A DNA stretch of 9,175 nt from Gordonibacter sp036659115 (lineage in GTDB: Bacteria > Actinomycetota > Coriobacteriia > Coriobacteriales > Eggerthellaceae): the NCBI RefSeq assembly GCF_036659115.1, contig NZ_JAVXDF010000089.1; one strand, given 5' to 3'. Position 1 is the stretch's first letter. Each line of letters opens with the position of its first letter. A program made the translations under genes and the position numbers. Positions 1-5,876 of the stretch are shown here, piece after piece. The notes below the pieces were generated by a model that saw only the letters and a program-made list of their open reading frames with translations, was not told the DNA's origin and did not search any database.

Positions 1-587
1 GCGGCGTGATCTTCTGCGTCGCGATAGCGCTGTGGCTTTTCCTGCCGCAACCGGGCGAGCTGGTCGTGGTGGTCACAGGATCTCTGCATTGGTCGAGCTT
101 CCTGCTGCTAACAGCCGCTTCCTTCACAACGACCAATCGGCAAAGACGGCGATGCGCGCCGAACGCCTGCCTGTCCCTCGCCCTGTTCTACCTGGCCACC
201 GGTCTTGGATCGCTGACAACGCTCTTGGGCGTGGAGTCGCGGGTAATCGTGGGAGGAGCGGCCGCCGCGGTGCTGCTGGGCGCCCTTGTTTTTGCACGTC
301 GCCAAGAAGAACTGTCGCTAGCCGCCGCCATGGCGGTCCACGACAAGACCGACCGAGGCGACGCGCTTGCGCACCTTGCCGACGACTACGAACTGAGTCC
401 TCGAGAAAAGGACGTGTTCGTCCTGCTTGCAGACGGCAATTCGCTCAAGCACATTGCCGACGAGCTGTTCATTTCGGAAAACACGGTAAAGCGGCACCGC
501 TCCAACGTCTACCTGAAGCTCATGGTCAATTCCCGTCAGGAACTCATCGACAAGGCTAAGGCCGAACTCAAGAACCCGAGGGCCTGA
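1..587 (+). CDS. LuxR-family transcriptional regulator with N-terminal membrane domain (C-terminal part only)
   Basis: The reading frame is open from the left edge, so the N-terminus lies outside the window; the GTG at position 6 is only an internal codon. The visible part (about 194 residues) begins with several hydrophobic, Ala/Leu/Val-rich stretches compatible with about four membrane segments (near residues 1-14, 30-42, 55-75 and 79-97, counted from the GTG). A short linker follows, then a LuxR-type helix-turn-helix at about residues 128-186. That domain carries the typical pattern ELSPREKDVFVLLADG, then IADELFISENTVKRH and a SRQEL ending. The architecture, a multi-pass membrane sensor fused to a LuxR DNA-binding domain, is abundant in Eggerthellaceae, where such regulators often control neighbouring catabolic reductases (family knowledge). 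The gene converges on the ygiQ-like gene with a 48-bp gap, in which I see no T-tract terminator. Its ligand and target cannot be inferred. The HTH call is secure; the membrane topology is approximate. Confidence 0.9.
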   Translation, partial: GVIFCVAIALWLFLPQPGELVVVVTGSLHWSSFLLLTAASFTTTNRQRRRCAPNACLSLALFYLATGLGSLTTLLGVESRVIVGGAAAAVLLGALVFARRQEELSLAAAMAVHDKTDRGDALAHLADDYELSPREKDVFVLLADGNSLKHIADELFISENTVKRHRSNVYLKLMVNSRQELIDKAKAELKNPRA

Positions 588-635
588 CTTAGGTCTGACC
601 TGCAATGCACTGCGTCCTCGGTTCGATATGGGCAG

Positions 636-2774
636 CTAGCGCGTACGACGACCCTTCGGTCCTTGGGGGCTTTGCTTCGGGTTCCGACTCGGACCCGGCT
701 TCTGCCGCGGCGTCGAGCCTGGTTTTGGCTTCGAAGCTGCCTTCGAGCCAGACTTCGCCCCCGGTTTCTGGTTTCGGTTCTGATTGCGACTCGAAGTCGA
801 GCTCGGCTTCGCATCCGTGCGCCGCCCCCCGTCCGAGGAGCGGCCGCCGGACGGACTCTTCCCCGCGCTGCCGGGACGGGAGGTCCCGCCTTTTCGCTCG
901 GGAGCCGCCGCGGCCGACTTGGCTGCGGTCGATCCGCTCTGGGCGGGCAACCTGTTGCCGGGACGCTCGTCCTTCCCCGGCCTCACGAGGCACTTCGGGC
1001 CGTAGCCTACGAGATCTCTGCGGCCGGTCTTCTTGAGCGCCTCCACCACAAGGTCGTGGTTCTTCGGATCGCGGTACTGGATGAGGGCGCGCTGGAGGGC
1101 TTTCTCGTGCGGGCTCTTCGGCACGTAAACGGGCTGCATGGTGCGCGGGTCCACGCCAGTGGCGTACATGACCGTGGACATCGTTGAGGGGGTGGGATAA
1201 AAATCCTGCACCTGCTCGGGATTGTAGCCCCAATCGCGCACGTACTCGGCCAGCTCGACGGCCTCGTCGAGCGTGGAGCCCGGATGCGAGGACATGAGGT
1301 AGGGCACGAGGTACTGCTTCTTGTCCAGCTCTTCGTTCACGCGGGTGTAGCGCTGGACGAAGCGGTCGTACACGAGCCTGCGGGGCTTGCCCATGTAGGC
1401 GAGTACGACATCGGACACGTGCTCGGGCGCCACCTTGAGCTGGCCGCTCACATGGTGCTCGCAGAGCTCGTGCAAGAACTCGTCGCCGTGGTCGCAGTCG
1501 GCCAACAAGTAGTCGAAGCGGATGCCGGAGCGCACGAACACCTTCTTCACGCCGAGAACCCGGCGCAAGCGGCGCAGTAGCTCCAGGTAGTCGGCATGGT
1601 CGACCTGTAGCTGGCCGCACGGCTCGGGAGACAGGCAGCGTTTGTTCGGGCAGGCACCGTGTTCAAGCTGCTTGGAGCACGCAGGGGCGCGGAAGTTCGC
1701 CGTGGGGCCTCCCACGTCGTGGATATAACCTTTGAAAGCAGGGTCAGCGGCGATGGCCTCCGCCTCGACCACAAGCGAGTCGTGGCTGCGCGCCTGCACG
1801 ATGCGCCCCTGATGAAACGTGAGCGCGCAAAACGCGCACTCGCCGAAGCAGCCGCGGCTGCTGGTCAGGCTGAACTTCACTTCCTTGATGGCGGGCACGC
1901 CGCCTTTTCCCTCGTACATCGGATGGTACGTGCGCTGATACGGCAGACGGTGCACCGCGTCGAACTCGGAGGTCGTAAGCGGTGCCGACGGCGGGTTCTG
2001 CACCACAAACTCATGGTCGGAGTACGGCTCCACCAGGCGCTTGCCGGTATAGGGGTCGCTGTTGCGATACTGCACGGCAAAGCTGCGCGCATACGCCAGC
2101 GGATCATCCTGCATCTCGGAAAACGATGGCAGCACCACGGCATCATAGACATGGTCGAGCGACTTCGCCCGATACGCGGTGCCCTCGATGAACGTAAGGT
2201 CCTCGATGGCCAGGCCCGCGGCCAACGCGTCGGCGATTTCTACGATGGAGTGCTCCCCCATGCCGAAGGACACGAGGTCGGCGCCCGAATCCAGCAGGAT
2301 GGAGCGCTTCATCTTGTCGGACCAGTAGTCGTAGTGGGCAAGACGGCGCAAGCTGGCCTCGATGCCGCCCAGCACGATGGGCGTCGCCTTAAACGTGCGA
2401 CGGATCAGATTGGAATACACGACGGCCGCATGGTTCGGCCGCAGACCCGCCTCGCCTCCCGGCGAGTACGCGTCCTCTCGGCGGCGCTTCTTCGCCACCG
2501 TGTAGTGGTTCACCATGGAGTCCATGTTGCCTGCCGATACAAGGAAAGCCAGCCGCGGCTCGCCGAGCACAGCCATGCTGGTCGGGTCGTTCCAATCGGG
2601 TTGTGTGATGACACCCACACGATAGCCCTGCGCTTCGAGCAAACGCGTGATGATGGCCATGCCGAACGAGGGATGGTCGACGTACGCATCGCCCGACACG
2701 TAGACGAAATCGACCTCGTCCCAACCGCGTGCTTCCATATCCTGGCGGTTGACCGGCAGAAATCCTTCGCTCAT
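636..2774 (-). CDS. ygiQ: YgiQ family radical SAM protein
   Basis: A 712-residue protein, close to the ~740 of E. coli YgiQ. The N-terminal block has the family signature GDAYVDHPSFG followed by GYRVGVITQPDW. A radical SAM CxxxCxxC motif (RGCFGECAFC) places the three cluster cysteines at residues 309, 313 and 316. A second cysteine group follows at 366, 375, 380 and 386, and the C-terminal DUF3362-type region contains KVAPEHVSDVVL and QVQDFYPTPST. The start at 2774 (MSEGFLPVNRQ) was chosen because GAGG lies 6 bases upstream and family homology begins there. A longer frame reaching 3026 adds 84 residues that look like translated leader; an ATG at 2780 is also possible. Residues ~602-712 form a Ser/Lys/Arg/Pro/Gly-rich tail with no apparent fold. 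The family's biochemical role is not firmly established. The gene is monocistronic and convergent with the LuxR gene. Confidence 0.93.
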   Translation of the reverse strand: MSEGFLPVNRQDMEARGWDEVDFVYVSGDAYVDHPSFGMAIITRLLEAQGYRVGVITQPDWNDPTSMAVLGEPRLAFLVSAGNMDSMVNHYTVAKKRRREDAYSPGGEAGLRPNHAAVVYSNLIRRTFKATPIVLGGIEASLRRLAHYDYWSDKMKRSILLDSGADLVSFGMGEHSIVEIADALAAGLAIEDLTFIEGTAYRAKSLDHVYDAVVLPSFSEMQDDPLAYARSFAVQYRNSDPYTGKRLVEPYSDHEFVVQNPPSAPLTTSEFDAVHRLPYQRTYHPMYEGKGGVPAIKEVKFSLTSSRGCFGECAFCALTFHQGRIVQARSHDSLVVEAEAIAADPAFKGYIHDVGGPTANFRAPACSKQLEHGACPNKRCLSPEPCGQLQVDHADYLELLRRLRRVLGVKKVFVRSGIRFDYLLADCDHGDEFLHELCEHHVSGQLKVAPEHVSDVVLAYMGKPRRLVYDRFVQRYTRVNEELDKKQYLVPYLMSSHPGSTLDEAVELAEYVRDWGYNPEQVQDFYPTPSTMSTVMYATGVDPRTMQPVYVPKSPHEKALQRALIQYRDPKNHDLVVEALKKTGRRDLVGYGPKCLVRPGKDERPGNRLPAQSGSTAAKSAAAAPERKGGTSRPGSAGKSPSGGRSSDGGRRTDAKPSSTSSRNQNRNQKPGAKSGSKAASKPKPGSTPRQKPGPSRNPKQSPQGPKGRRTR

Positions 2775-3091
2775 GCACATCCTCGCTTCGCCACGGATCG
2801 CAGCAGCGCCGCATCGCGCGGCGTACCCGGTACGACCTACTGCCGTACCGTAGCCATCGTAGCGGATAATGCGCAAAGCTTGCAGCTTGCGGGAATTCTG
2901 CTTGAAATCTGCTTTGGCCTTGCCTGATTCCTGACGGTCGATTTGCTGAGACAATGCCAGATAGATGCGGCTTTTATACGGCAAGGATACGGTCGATCCG
3001 CAAGGTCGCGGCGCTATAGTATGCATCAGGAAACGCCCGGCGGCTTGGTGCCTCTCCCTCTCATTATTCTAGATGAACGGAGGTGAAGCCC
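2775..3091 (-). promoter_or_regulatory. Gene-free leader of ygiQ with a candidate promoter and hairpins
   Basis: This 317-base stretch separates ygiQ (-) from the small peptide gene at 3092 (+). On the minus strand a possible promoter is TTGCGG (2998-3003), a 19-base spacer and TATAAA (2973-2978). It would give a leader of about 190 nt. Within that leader are a perfect 7-bp inverted repeat CGGTACG/CGTACCG (2828-2834 and 2844-2850, 9-base loop) and a 5-bp stem GCCGC/GCGGC (2808-2812 and 2818-2822) just upstream of the start. On the plus strand I see only weak -10-like boxes (TATAGT at 3015-3020, TATTCT at 3065-3070) without convincing -35 boxes for the peptide gene. No recognised riboswitch fold could be identified by eye. 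Confidence 0.35.
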
Positions 3092-3211
3092 ATGACCGTT
3101 TTGGATTTGTTCATGCTTGCTGCAGTGCTTTTAGAGCTGGTATCCCGCGTCATCGAGTTGTTTTTGGTGATAAAGGAGGCGCTCCGATCCCGCAAGGGGC
3201 CGGAGCGCTAG
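3092..3211 (+). CDS. Small hydrophobic peptide, candidate type I toxin (holin-like/Fst/TxpA type)
   Basis: A 39-codon ORF (ATG to TAG) preceded by a near-perfect ribosome binding site GGAGGTGA at 3079-3086, five bases from the ATG. The peptide begins MTVLDLF. It has one hydrophobic helix over about residues 3-27 and a charged, mostly basic tail at 28-39 (K28, R32, R34, K35, R39). This matches the general design of bacterial type I toxins; the MTV start recalls the holin-like toxin family and the LVSRV segment faintly recalls Fst. The end of the ORF forms a strong hairpin, GCGCTCCG (3179-3186) with CGGAGCGC (3201-3208), plus inner CCC/GGG pairs closed by a GCAA tetraloop. Just downstream a minus-strand promoter points back at the gene. 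Membrane-active toxin is an inference from size, hydrophobicity, ribosome site and antisense context; no homology search was possible. An ordinary small membrane peptide is the alternative. Confidence 0.62.
   Translation: MTVLDLFMLAAVLLELVSRVIELFLVIKEALRSRKGPER
3179..3208 (+). other. GNRA-capped hairpin at the 3' end of the small peptide ORF
   Basis: Perfect 8-bp inverted repeat GCGCTCCG/CGGAGCGC with an inner CCC-GCAA-GGG element, so the stem is capped by a GNRA tetraloop. It covers the last codons and ends just before the stop codon. There is no T-run after it on either strand, so it is probably an mRNA-stabilising or antisense-interaction structure rather than a terminator. Confidence 0.55.
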
Positions 3212-3275
3212 AAACAAACCCAAACCGCCGAAGCGATTCTTAGAGCCGGTGGGAGTTCGCGCTCCCTTCGGCTCG
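3211..3275 (-). ncRNA. Candidate antisense RNA (antitoxin) to the small peptide mRNA
   Basis: The minus-strand promoter with TATAAT at 3287-3282 predicts a start near 3275. The transcript would open directly with a stem-loop, GAGCCG/CGGCTC enclosing GGGAG/CTCCC (3274-3243). It then reads through CTTCGGC (3233-3227) into a T-rich run (3224-3212, three T triplets broken by G and GGG). GCCGAAG (3272-3266) can pair with CTTCGGC (3233-3227), giving a 7-bp stem just before that T-rich run, so an end near 3211 is plausible. The RNA of about 65 nt would be fully complementary to the region just after the peptide stop codon. The existence and ends of this RNA are inferred from promoter and structure only. 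Confidence 0.42.
3243..3274. other. Composite inverted repeat downstream of the small peptide gene
   Basis: Outer arms GAGCCG (3243-3248) and CGGCTC (3269-3274) and inner arms GGGAG (3251-3255) and CTCCC (3262-3266) pair perfectly, with 2-base interior loops and a 6-base apical loop. No T-tract follows on the plus strand. The right arm can alternatively pair with GCCGAAG at 3227-3233, so two mutually exclusive folds exist. Confidence 0.6.
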
Positions 3276-3281
3276 CCCTGC

Positions 3282-3310
3282 ATTATACCTCAAGCTACGA
3301 CGTTCTCCGA
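3282..3310 (-). promoter_or_regulatory. Minus-strand promoter for the antisense RNA
   Basis: A perfect TATAAT -10 box on the minus strand (plus positions 3282-3287). The best -35 is weak: TCGGAG at 3305-3310 with a 17-base spacer, or TTCGGA one base further out. No minus-strand gene lies immediately downstream; the only thing transcribed would be antisense to the small peptide locus. It starts right after the terminator of the lipid kinase gene. Confidence 0.5.
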
Positions 3311-3338
3311 AAAACACCCGCCCTCCCAAAGGCAGGTG
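3310..3338 (-). terminator. Intrinsic terminator of the lipid kinase gene
   Basis: On the minus strand, CACCTGCC pairs with GGCGGGTG (8 bp including one U-G wobble, loop of 8) and is directly followed by TTTTT. It lies about 90 bases after the kinase stop codon. An overlapping TCCCAAA/TTTGGGA inverted repeat (3324-3330 and 3349-3355) offers a competing fold. Confidence 0.75.
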
Positions 3339-3429
3339 ACGGAACCGTTTTGGGAAACTTTCGACTTAAGCGCCGTGCTGTTGTATCTCCCTGCCCAATT
3401 GCAGTAGTAAGGTTGTCGCCAGAGCCCGC

Positions 3430-4350
3430 CTACCAAGCAGGTGTCAGCACCCGCAGCGCGTGCGGCACGATCTCAATGAGAAAACGGTCCCCCACAATCA
3501 GCTCGCCGTCAACCTGCGCAGCCAGCGGGCAGTCGAACCGTACGTCGAGCGACGAGACCCGGAGAAACTCGACCTGCTGAAACCGTGTGTGCCATCCGCT
3601 CTTCGCCATGAGGAAGATGTAGGTGGCCCGCAGCACGCTCAGGGGCGGCCGGGCAATGCAGAGGTCGAACAGACCGTCGTCCGGCTGGGCGTCGGGGCAG
3701 ATGCGAAAGCCGCTGCCGTACGTGGGGCCTATTTGCACGGCGAACAGGAACATGGAGCCCTGCACCGGCTCGTCCCCGTCGAAGCGCGCCTCGAAACGGT
3801 ACTCGACCAGATGGTGTAGCAGCTGATCGAGGCCGCTTGCCGCATAGAGCAGCGTGCCAGTGAGACGCGATCTCTTGCGGCGCTCGACCGTATCGAGCGC
3901 GATGGCGGCGTCCAGGCCGAACGAGAGCGTTTCCACAAAGTGCTCGCCATTGCACCGCCCGACATCCATCGCGCGCGGTCTGCCTTCCAGCACCTGCTGC
4001 ACCGCCCGATCAAGGGTTGCAGAAATACCCAGCGTACGAGCATAGTCGTTGCCCGAGCCCACGGGAATCACACCCAGCACTGGACGATCTTCGCCGGAAA
4101 GCATCATAAGGCCGTTCGCCACCTCGTGGACGATACCGTCCCCGCCAAGCGCCAGCACGGTATCGAAATCACCCGCTTGCGACGCCAGCCCGATAGCCTG
4201 ACGGCCAGATTCGGTAAGGACCAGCGAGAAGTGCTCGTCGCCCATCGAGGCTCGCAGCGTCTCGGCTGCCCGCGCAGCCGCAGCGGCACCGTTGCCGTTT
4301 TGCGCGGCCGGGTTCGCGATGAGCAACGTCCTGCCCTCGTGGATCGCCAT
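3430..4350 (-). CDS. Diacylglycerol kinase-like lipid kinase (YegS/BmrU type)
   Basis: A 306-residue protein, typical of the bacterial YegS/DagK family, which phosphorylates lipid hydroxyls such as diacylglycerol using ATP at the inner membrane face. The catalytic domain opens with LLIANPAAQNGNG (about residues 8-21). It carries the nucleotide-binding GGDG signature at residues 69-72 (LALGGDGIVHEVANG), and the conserved PVGSGNDYAR follows at about 96-105. The C-terminal lobe has the family features DGLFDLCIA and a VDGE motif near residue 281. The start at 4350 (MAIHEGR) has AAAGGA five to six bases upstream; the open frame extends to 4521, but those extra 57 codons cross the likely promoter. 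It is expressed alone, with a TATAAT box at 4424-4429 upstream and a terminator at 3310-3338. The exact lipid substrate is unknown. Confidence 0.92.
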   Translation of the reverse strand: MAIHEGRTLLIANPAAQNGNGAAAAARAAETLRASMGDEHFSLVLTESGRQAIGLASQAGDFDTVLALGGDGIVHEVANGLMMLSGEDRPVLGVIPVGSGNDYARTLGISATLDRAVQQVLEGRPRAMDVGRCNGEHFVETLSFGLDAAIALDTVERRKRSRLTGTLLYAASGLDQLLHHLVEYRFEARFDGDEPVQGSMFLFAVQIGPTYGSGFRICPDAQPDDGLFDLCIARPPLSVLRATYIFLMAKSGWHTRFQQVEFLRVSSLDVRFDCPLAAQVDGELIVGDRFLIEIVPHALRVLTPAW

Positions 4351-4423
4351 GTCGTTCCTTTCGCACTTTGAAGCCCTGCATGGATCGAGGCCGAAACGGG
4401 CGCACTGCGCCGATATCGCCATC

Positions 4424-4452
4424 ATTATACGTGCGACTTCGCAACCTCGAAG
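4424..4452 (-). promoter_or_regulatory. Probable promoter of the lipid kinase gene
   Basis: A perfect minus-strand TATAAT (plus positions 4424-4429) about 75 bases before the start codon, predicting a leader of about 67 nt. The -35 region is poor (TTCGAG with a 16-base spacer), so the call rests on the -10 box and position. Confidence 0.45.
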
Positions 4453-4461
4453 GCAGAAGAT

Positions 4462-4490
4462 CAGACACGTGCCGGAGGCCGCATCATACT
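4462..4490 (+). promoter_or_regulatory. Candidate promoter for the Cys-rich small protein
   Basis: CAGACA (4462-4467), a 17-base spacer and CATACT (4485-4490) on the plus strand, about 50 bases before the proposed TTG start. Each hexamer matches four of six consensus positions. It is divergent from the kinase promoter. Confidence 0.35.
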
Positions 4491-4541
4491 GGACGAATCC
4501 CGCAAGTTGGAGCATGGACATCCCGGGAGCAGAGGAGTACC

Positions 4542-4793
4542 TTGAAATCTGGAGGATCTGGAGGATCTGGAGGATCTGGAGGATCTGGAGGATCTGGAGG
4601 ATCGACCGACCAGAAGAGGAGCCGAGGGGCCATGTGTATTCCTTGCGTCATGTGCGGAGCCTGCTTCGACGTGTGCGCACGAGGCGGCACCGGCGATCGC
4701 TGCCCCGAATGCGGAAACCCGCTGCCGCCCGATGCCGTGGCATGCCTGACGTGCTACATTGAACCGCAGCTCGAGGCTACAAGCCGACTTTGA
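4542..4793 (+). CDS. Small Cys-rich (zinc-ribbon/ferredoxin-like) protein with N-terminal GGS repeat
   Basis: Proposed start is TTG at 4542, with AGAGGAG four bases upstream, giving 83 residues. These are Met-Lys-Ser, six Gly-Gly-Ser triplets, a basic linker, then a cysteine-dense domain. That domain starts MCIPCVMCGACFDVC (spacing C-x2-C-x2-C-x2-C-x3-C) and continues with RCPECG and ACLTC. Eleven codons before the domain end the repeat; an alternative ATG at 4632 would give only the 53-residue domain, using GAGGAG ten bases upstream (4616-4621). The CxxC pairs suggest zinc binding, while the first cluster also resembles an iron-sulfur pattern. There are no membrane segments. It converges on the TetR gene with an 8-base gap. 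No characterised family is recognised. The Cys-rich domain makes a real gene likely; whether the GGS segment is translated is uncertain. Confidence 0.6.
   Translation: MKSGGSGGSGGSGGSGGSGGSTDQKRSRGAMCIPCVMCGACFDVCARGGTGDRCPECGNPLPPDAVACLTCYIEPQLEATSRL
4551..4603. repeat. 9-bp tandem repeat GGAGGATCT, about 5.9 copies
   Basis: Five exact copies of GGAGGATCT from 4551 to 4595, followed by an eight-base match (GGAGGATC) to 4603; the ATCT before 4551 continues the pattern. The period is a multiple of three, so copy-number change would add or remove Gly-Gly-Ser units without a frameshift. The repeats also contain GGAGG, resembling a ribosome binding site in every unit. Confidence 0.95.
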
Positions 4794-4801
4794 CGACCCC
4801 G

Positions 4802-5506
4802 TCACGGACGAAGAGATCGCAGTTCCAGCGCTCGGTTGATGAGTAGCGCAAGCGAATCGTGCACGATGTTCTCAAACGGCCTCACATCGTCGAGGGAGCG
4901 CTGGGCAGGTTCGTCGATGAGGCGTTTGACTATGCGCTGGATGAAGGCCCCCGTGAACATCTCGGCCAGGAAATCAACGCCGGCACCTCCCGTGAGCAAC
5001 TTCAACTCGTCAGCTTGGTCGATCAGGTCTTCACCTTCGAGCCTGCACTCAATCAAAAGCCCGATATCGCGCTTTATCTCGGGTTGGTACAGCCGGTACA
5101 GGTAATCCTCCAGCGATCCCGGGCTGTGATGGGAAAGTACGTTGCGATAGTAGGTGCGTCGGCGTTCGAGCGAACGCGACACCTCGTCGAAGAACGGGGC
5201 ATTGTACATCCTGCCGCCCTGTTGCAGATTGCGCACATAGAACGGCAGCGCAGGATACGTGCCCGCCCCCGCATCCTCCTCAAACACAAGCTCCGCCTCG
5301 TCGAATCGCTCCATGAGACCACAGGACAAATCGTAGCGAAACAGCCATACGATAACCTCGCGCTTGTCGGTGAAGTGGTAGTAGAACGTCTTGCGGTGCT
5401 TGCCCGTGAGCTCCGCCACCATGCCGACCGTAATCTTGTCGACGGGGGCAGACGATGCCAGCGAGGCGAACGCCTCAGCTACGCACCGTTTCGACTCGAA
5501 GCTCAT
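4802..5506 (-). CDS. TetR/AcrR family transcriptional regulator
   Basis: A 234-residue regulator. The N-terminal helix-turn-helix spans about residues 5-60, with the family core ITVGMVAELTGKHRKTFYYHFTDKREV at residues 25-51. The remainder (residues ~60-234) is a helical ligand/dimerisation domain with no obvious motif, of the DhaS-like TetR_C type by general pattern. The start at 5506 (MSFESKR) is supported by a G-rich site, AGGGGGTG, five bases upstream; the frame is open nine codons further to 5533. It follows the molybdoenzyme operon but is separated from it by a strong terminator, so it is probably transcribed independently. It converges on the Cys-rich gene. Its target is not apparent: no divergent partner gene lies upstream. 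CATG-containing repeats at 5520-5562 may be an autoregulatory site. Confidence 0.9.
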   Translation of the reverse strand: MSFESKRCVAEAFASLASSAPVDKITVGMVAELTGKHRKTFYYHFTDKREVIVWLFRYDLSCGLMERFDEAELVFEEDAGAGTYPALPFYVRNLQQGGRMYNAPFFDEVSRSLERRRTYYRNVLSHHSPGSLEDYLYRLYQPEIKRDIGLLIECRLEGEDLIDQADELKLLTGGAGVDFLAEMFTGAFIQRIVKRLIDEPAQRSLDDVRPFENIVHDSLALLINRALELRSLRP

Positions 5507-5528
5507 CCGAGCACCCCCTTCATGGTTT

Positions 5529-5557
5529 ATCATGCCACGCGGGGCGCTTTTCGTCCA
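5529..5557 (-). promoter_or_regulatory. Weak candidate promoter/operator of the tetR gene
   Basis: Between the upstream terminator and the tetR start, the minus strand has TGGACG (plus 5552-5557), a 17-base spacer and CATGAT (5529-5534). The motif ATCATG occurs twice (5529-5534 and 5557-5562), and CATG flanks GTTTAT at 5521-5534. These could be operator half-sites, but the motifs are short. Confidence 0.28.
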
Positions 5558-5571
5558 TCATGAAAGTGCAT

Positions 5572-5603
5572 AAAAAGTTCCCACCGTCGAAAACGGCGGG
5601 AAC
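5572..5603 (-). terminator. Intrinsic terminator of the molybdoenzyme operon
   Basis: On the minus strand, GTTCCC pairs with GGGAAC (5598-5603 with 5577-5582), extended inward by CCGT/ACGG after one mismatch. The hairpin is directly followed by TTTTT (plus 5572-5576). It lies 45 bases after the zinc-ribbon stop codon and before the tetR promoter region. Confidence 0.88.
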
Positions 5604-5647
5604 CTCGGTTAATCATGCGCACGTCGGGCCCTTGCGGCCGCATCCCG

Positions 5648-5863
5648 CTATCGAGACGCAGACGGCGGCTTGGGCGCTGCGGGAGAGCCGGGCGCCGGCG
5701 GCACGACGGGCGCTTGGGGCGCTCCGGGCGCAGGTGCGTCGGCAGGCTCCCTCATCACCCCGCCGCACTCGGGGCATTTCCCCTCGGCGTCGGGCTCGAC
5801 CACAATGTAGCAATGGGGACACACCATCTCCCCCGCCTCGGCCGTAGGTGGTCTGAAGCACAT
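5648..5863 (-). CDS. Small zinc-ribbon protein with Pro/Ala-rich tail
   Basis: A 71-residue protein. Two zinc knuckles, VCPHC (C15 and C18) and KCPECGG (C30 and C33), are separated by 11 residues, which is a standard rubredoxin-like zinc-ribbon layout; C2 is an extra cysteine. Residues ~38-71 are an Ala/Pro-rich unstructured tail (PAPGAPQAPVVPPAPGSP). The ribosome site AAAGGAGG lies seven bases before the ATG and overlaps the stop region of the upstream gene. The gap to that gene is 13 bases, so the two are almost certainly co-transcribed and perhaps translationally coupled. It is the last gene of the molybdoenzyme operon, and an intrinsic terminator follows. The context suggests an accessory or interaction role for the enzyme (inference); no named family is claimed. 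An overlapping frame (5613-5861) lacks any motif and is discarded. Confidence 0.85.
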   Translation of the reverse strand: MCFRPPTAEAGEMVCPHCYIVVEPDAEGKCPECGGVMREPADAPAPGAPQAPVVPPAPGSPAAPKPPSASR

Positions 5864-5876
5864 AGGACCCCTCCTT

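Noticed and set aside
590..600. Short palindrome AGGTCTGACCT between LuxR and ygiQ
   Set aside because: Five-base arms around a single base, with no T-tract; too small to call a terminator.
536..1620. Minus-strand frames overlapping the LuxR end and the ygiQ tail
   Set aside because: Arg/Ala/Gly-rich shadow translations of the ygiQ C-terminal coding region.
1659..2927. Long plus-strand open frame (422 codons) opposite ygiQ
   Set aside because: It lies wholly antisense to a clearly recognised radical SAM gene in GC-rich DNA; the translation is His/Arg/Val-rich with no domain pattern.
2775..3026. N-terminal 84-residue extension of the YgiQ-like protein from ATG 3026
   Set aside because: Family homology begins at MSEGFLPVNRQ, with a ribosome site directly upstream of 2774; the extension crosses the probable promoter.
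4551..4603. CRISPR array
   Set aside because: The units are contiguous 9-mers without spacers; a simple coding tandem repeat.
4484..4690. Minus-strand ORF encoding an Asp-Pro-Pro repeat over the same tandem repeat
   Set aside because: No ribosome site or recognisable domain; a by-product of the repeat.
4514..4762. Alternative plus-strand ORF with a Trp-Arg-Ile repeat starting at ATG 4514
   Set aside because: It reads the 9-bp repeat in another frame and then overlaps the Cys-rich domain out of frame. Its ribosome site (GGAG one base from the ATG) is too close, and the downstream translation is Arg-rich and motif-free.
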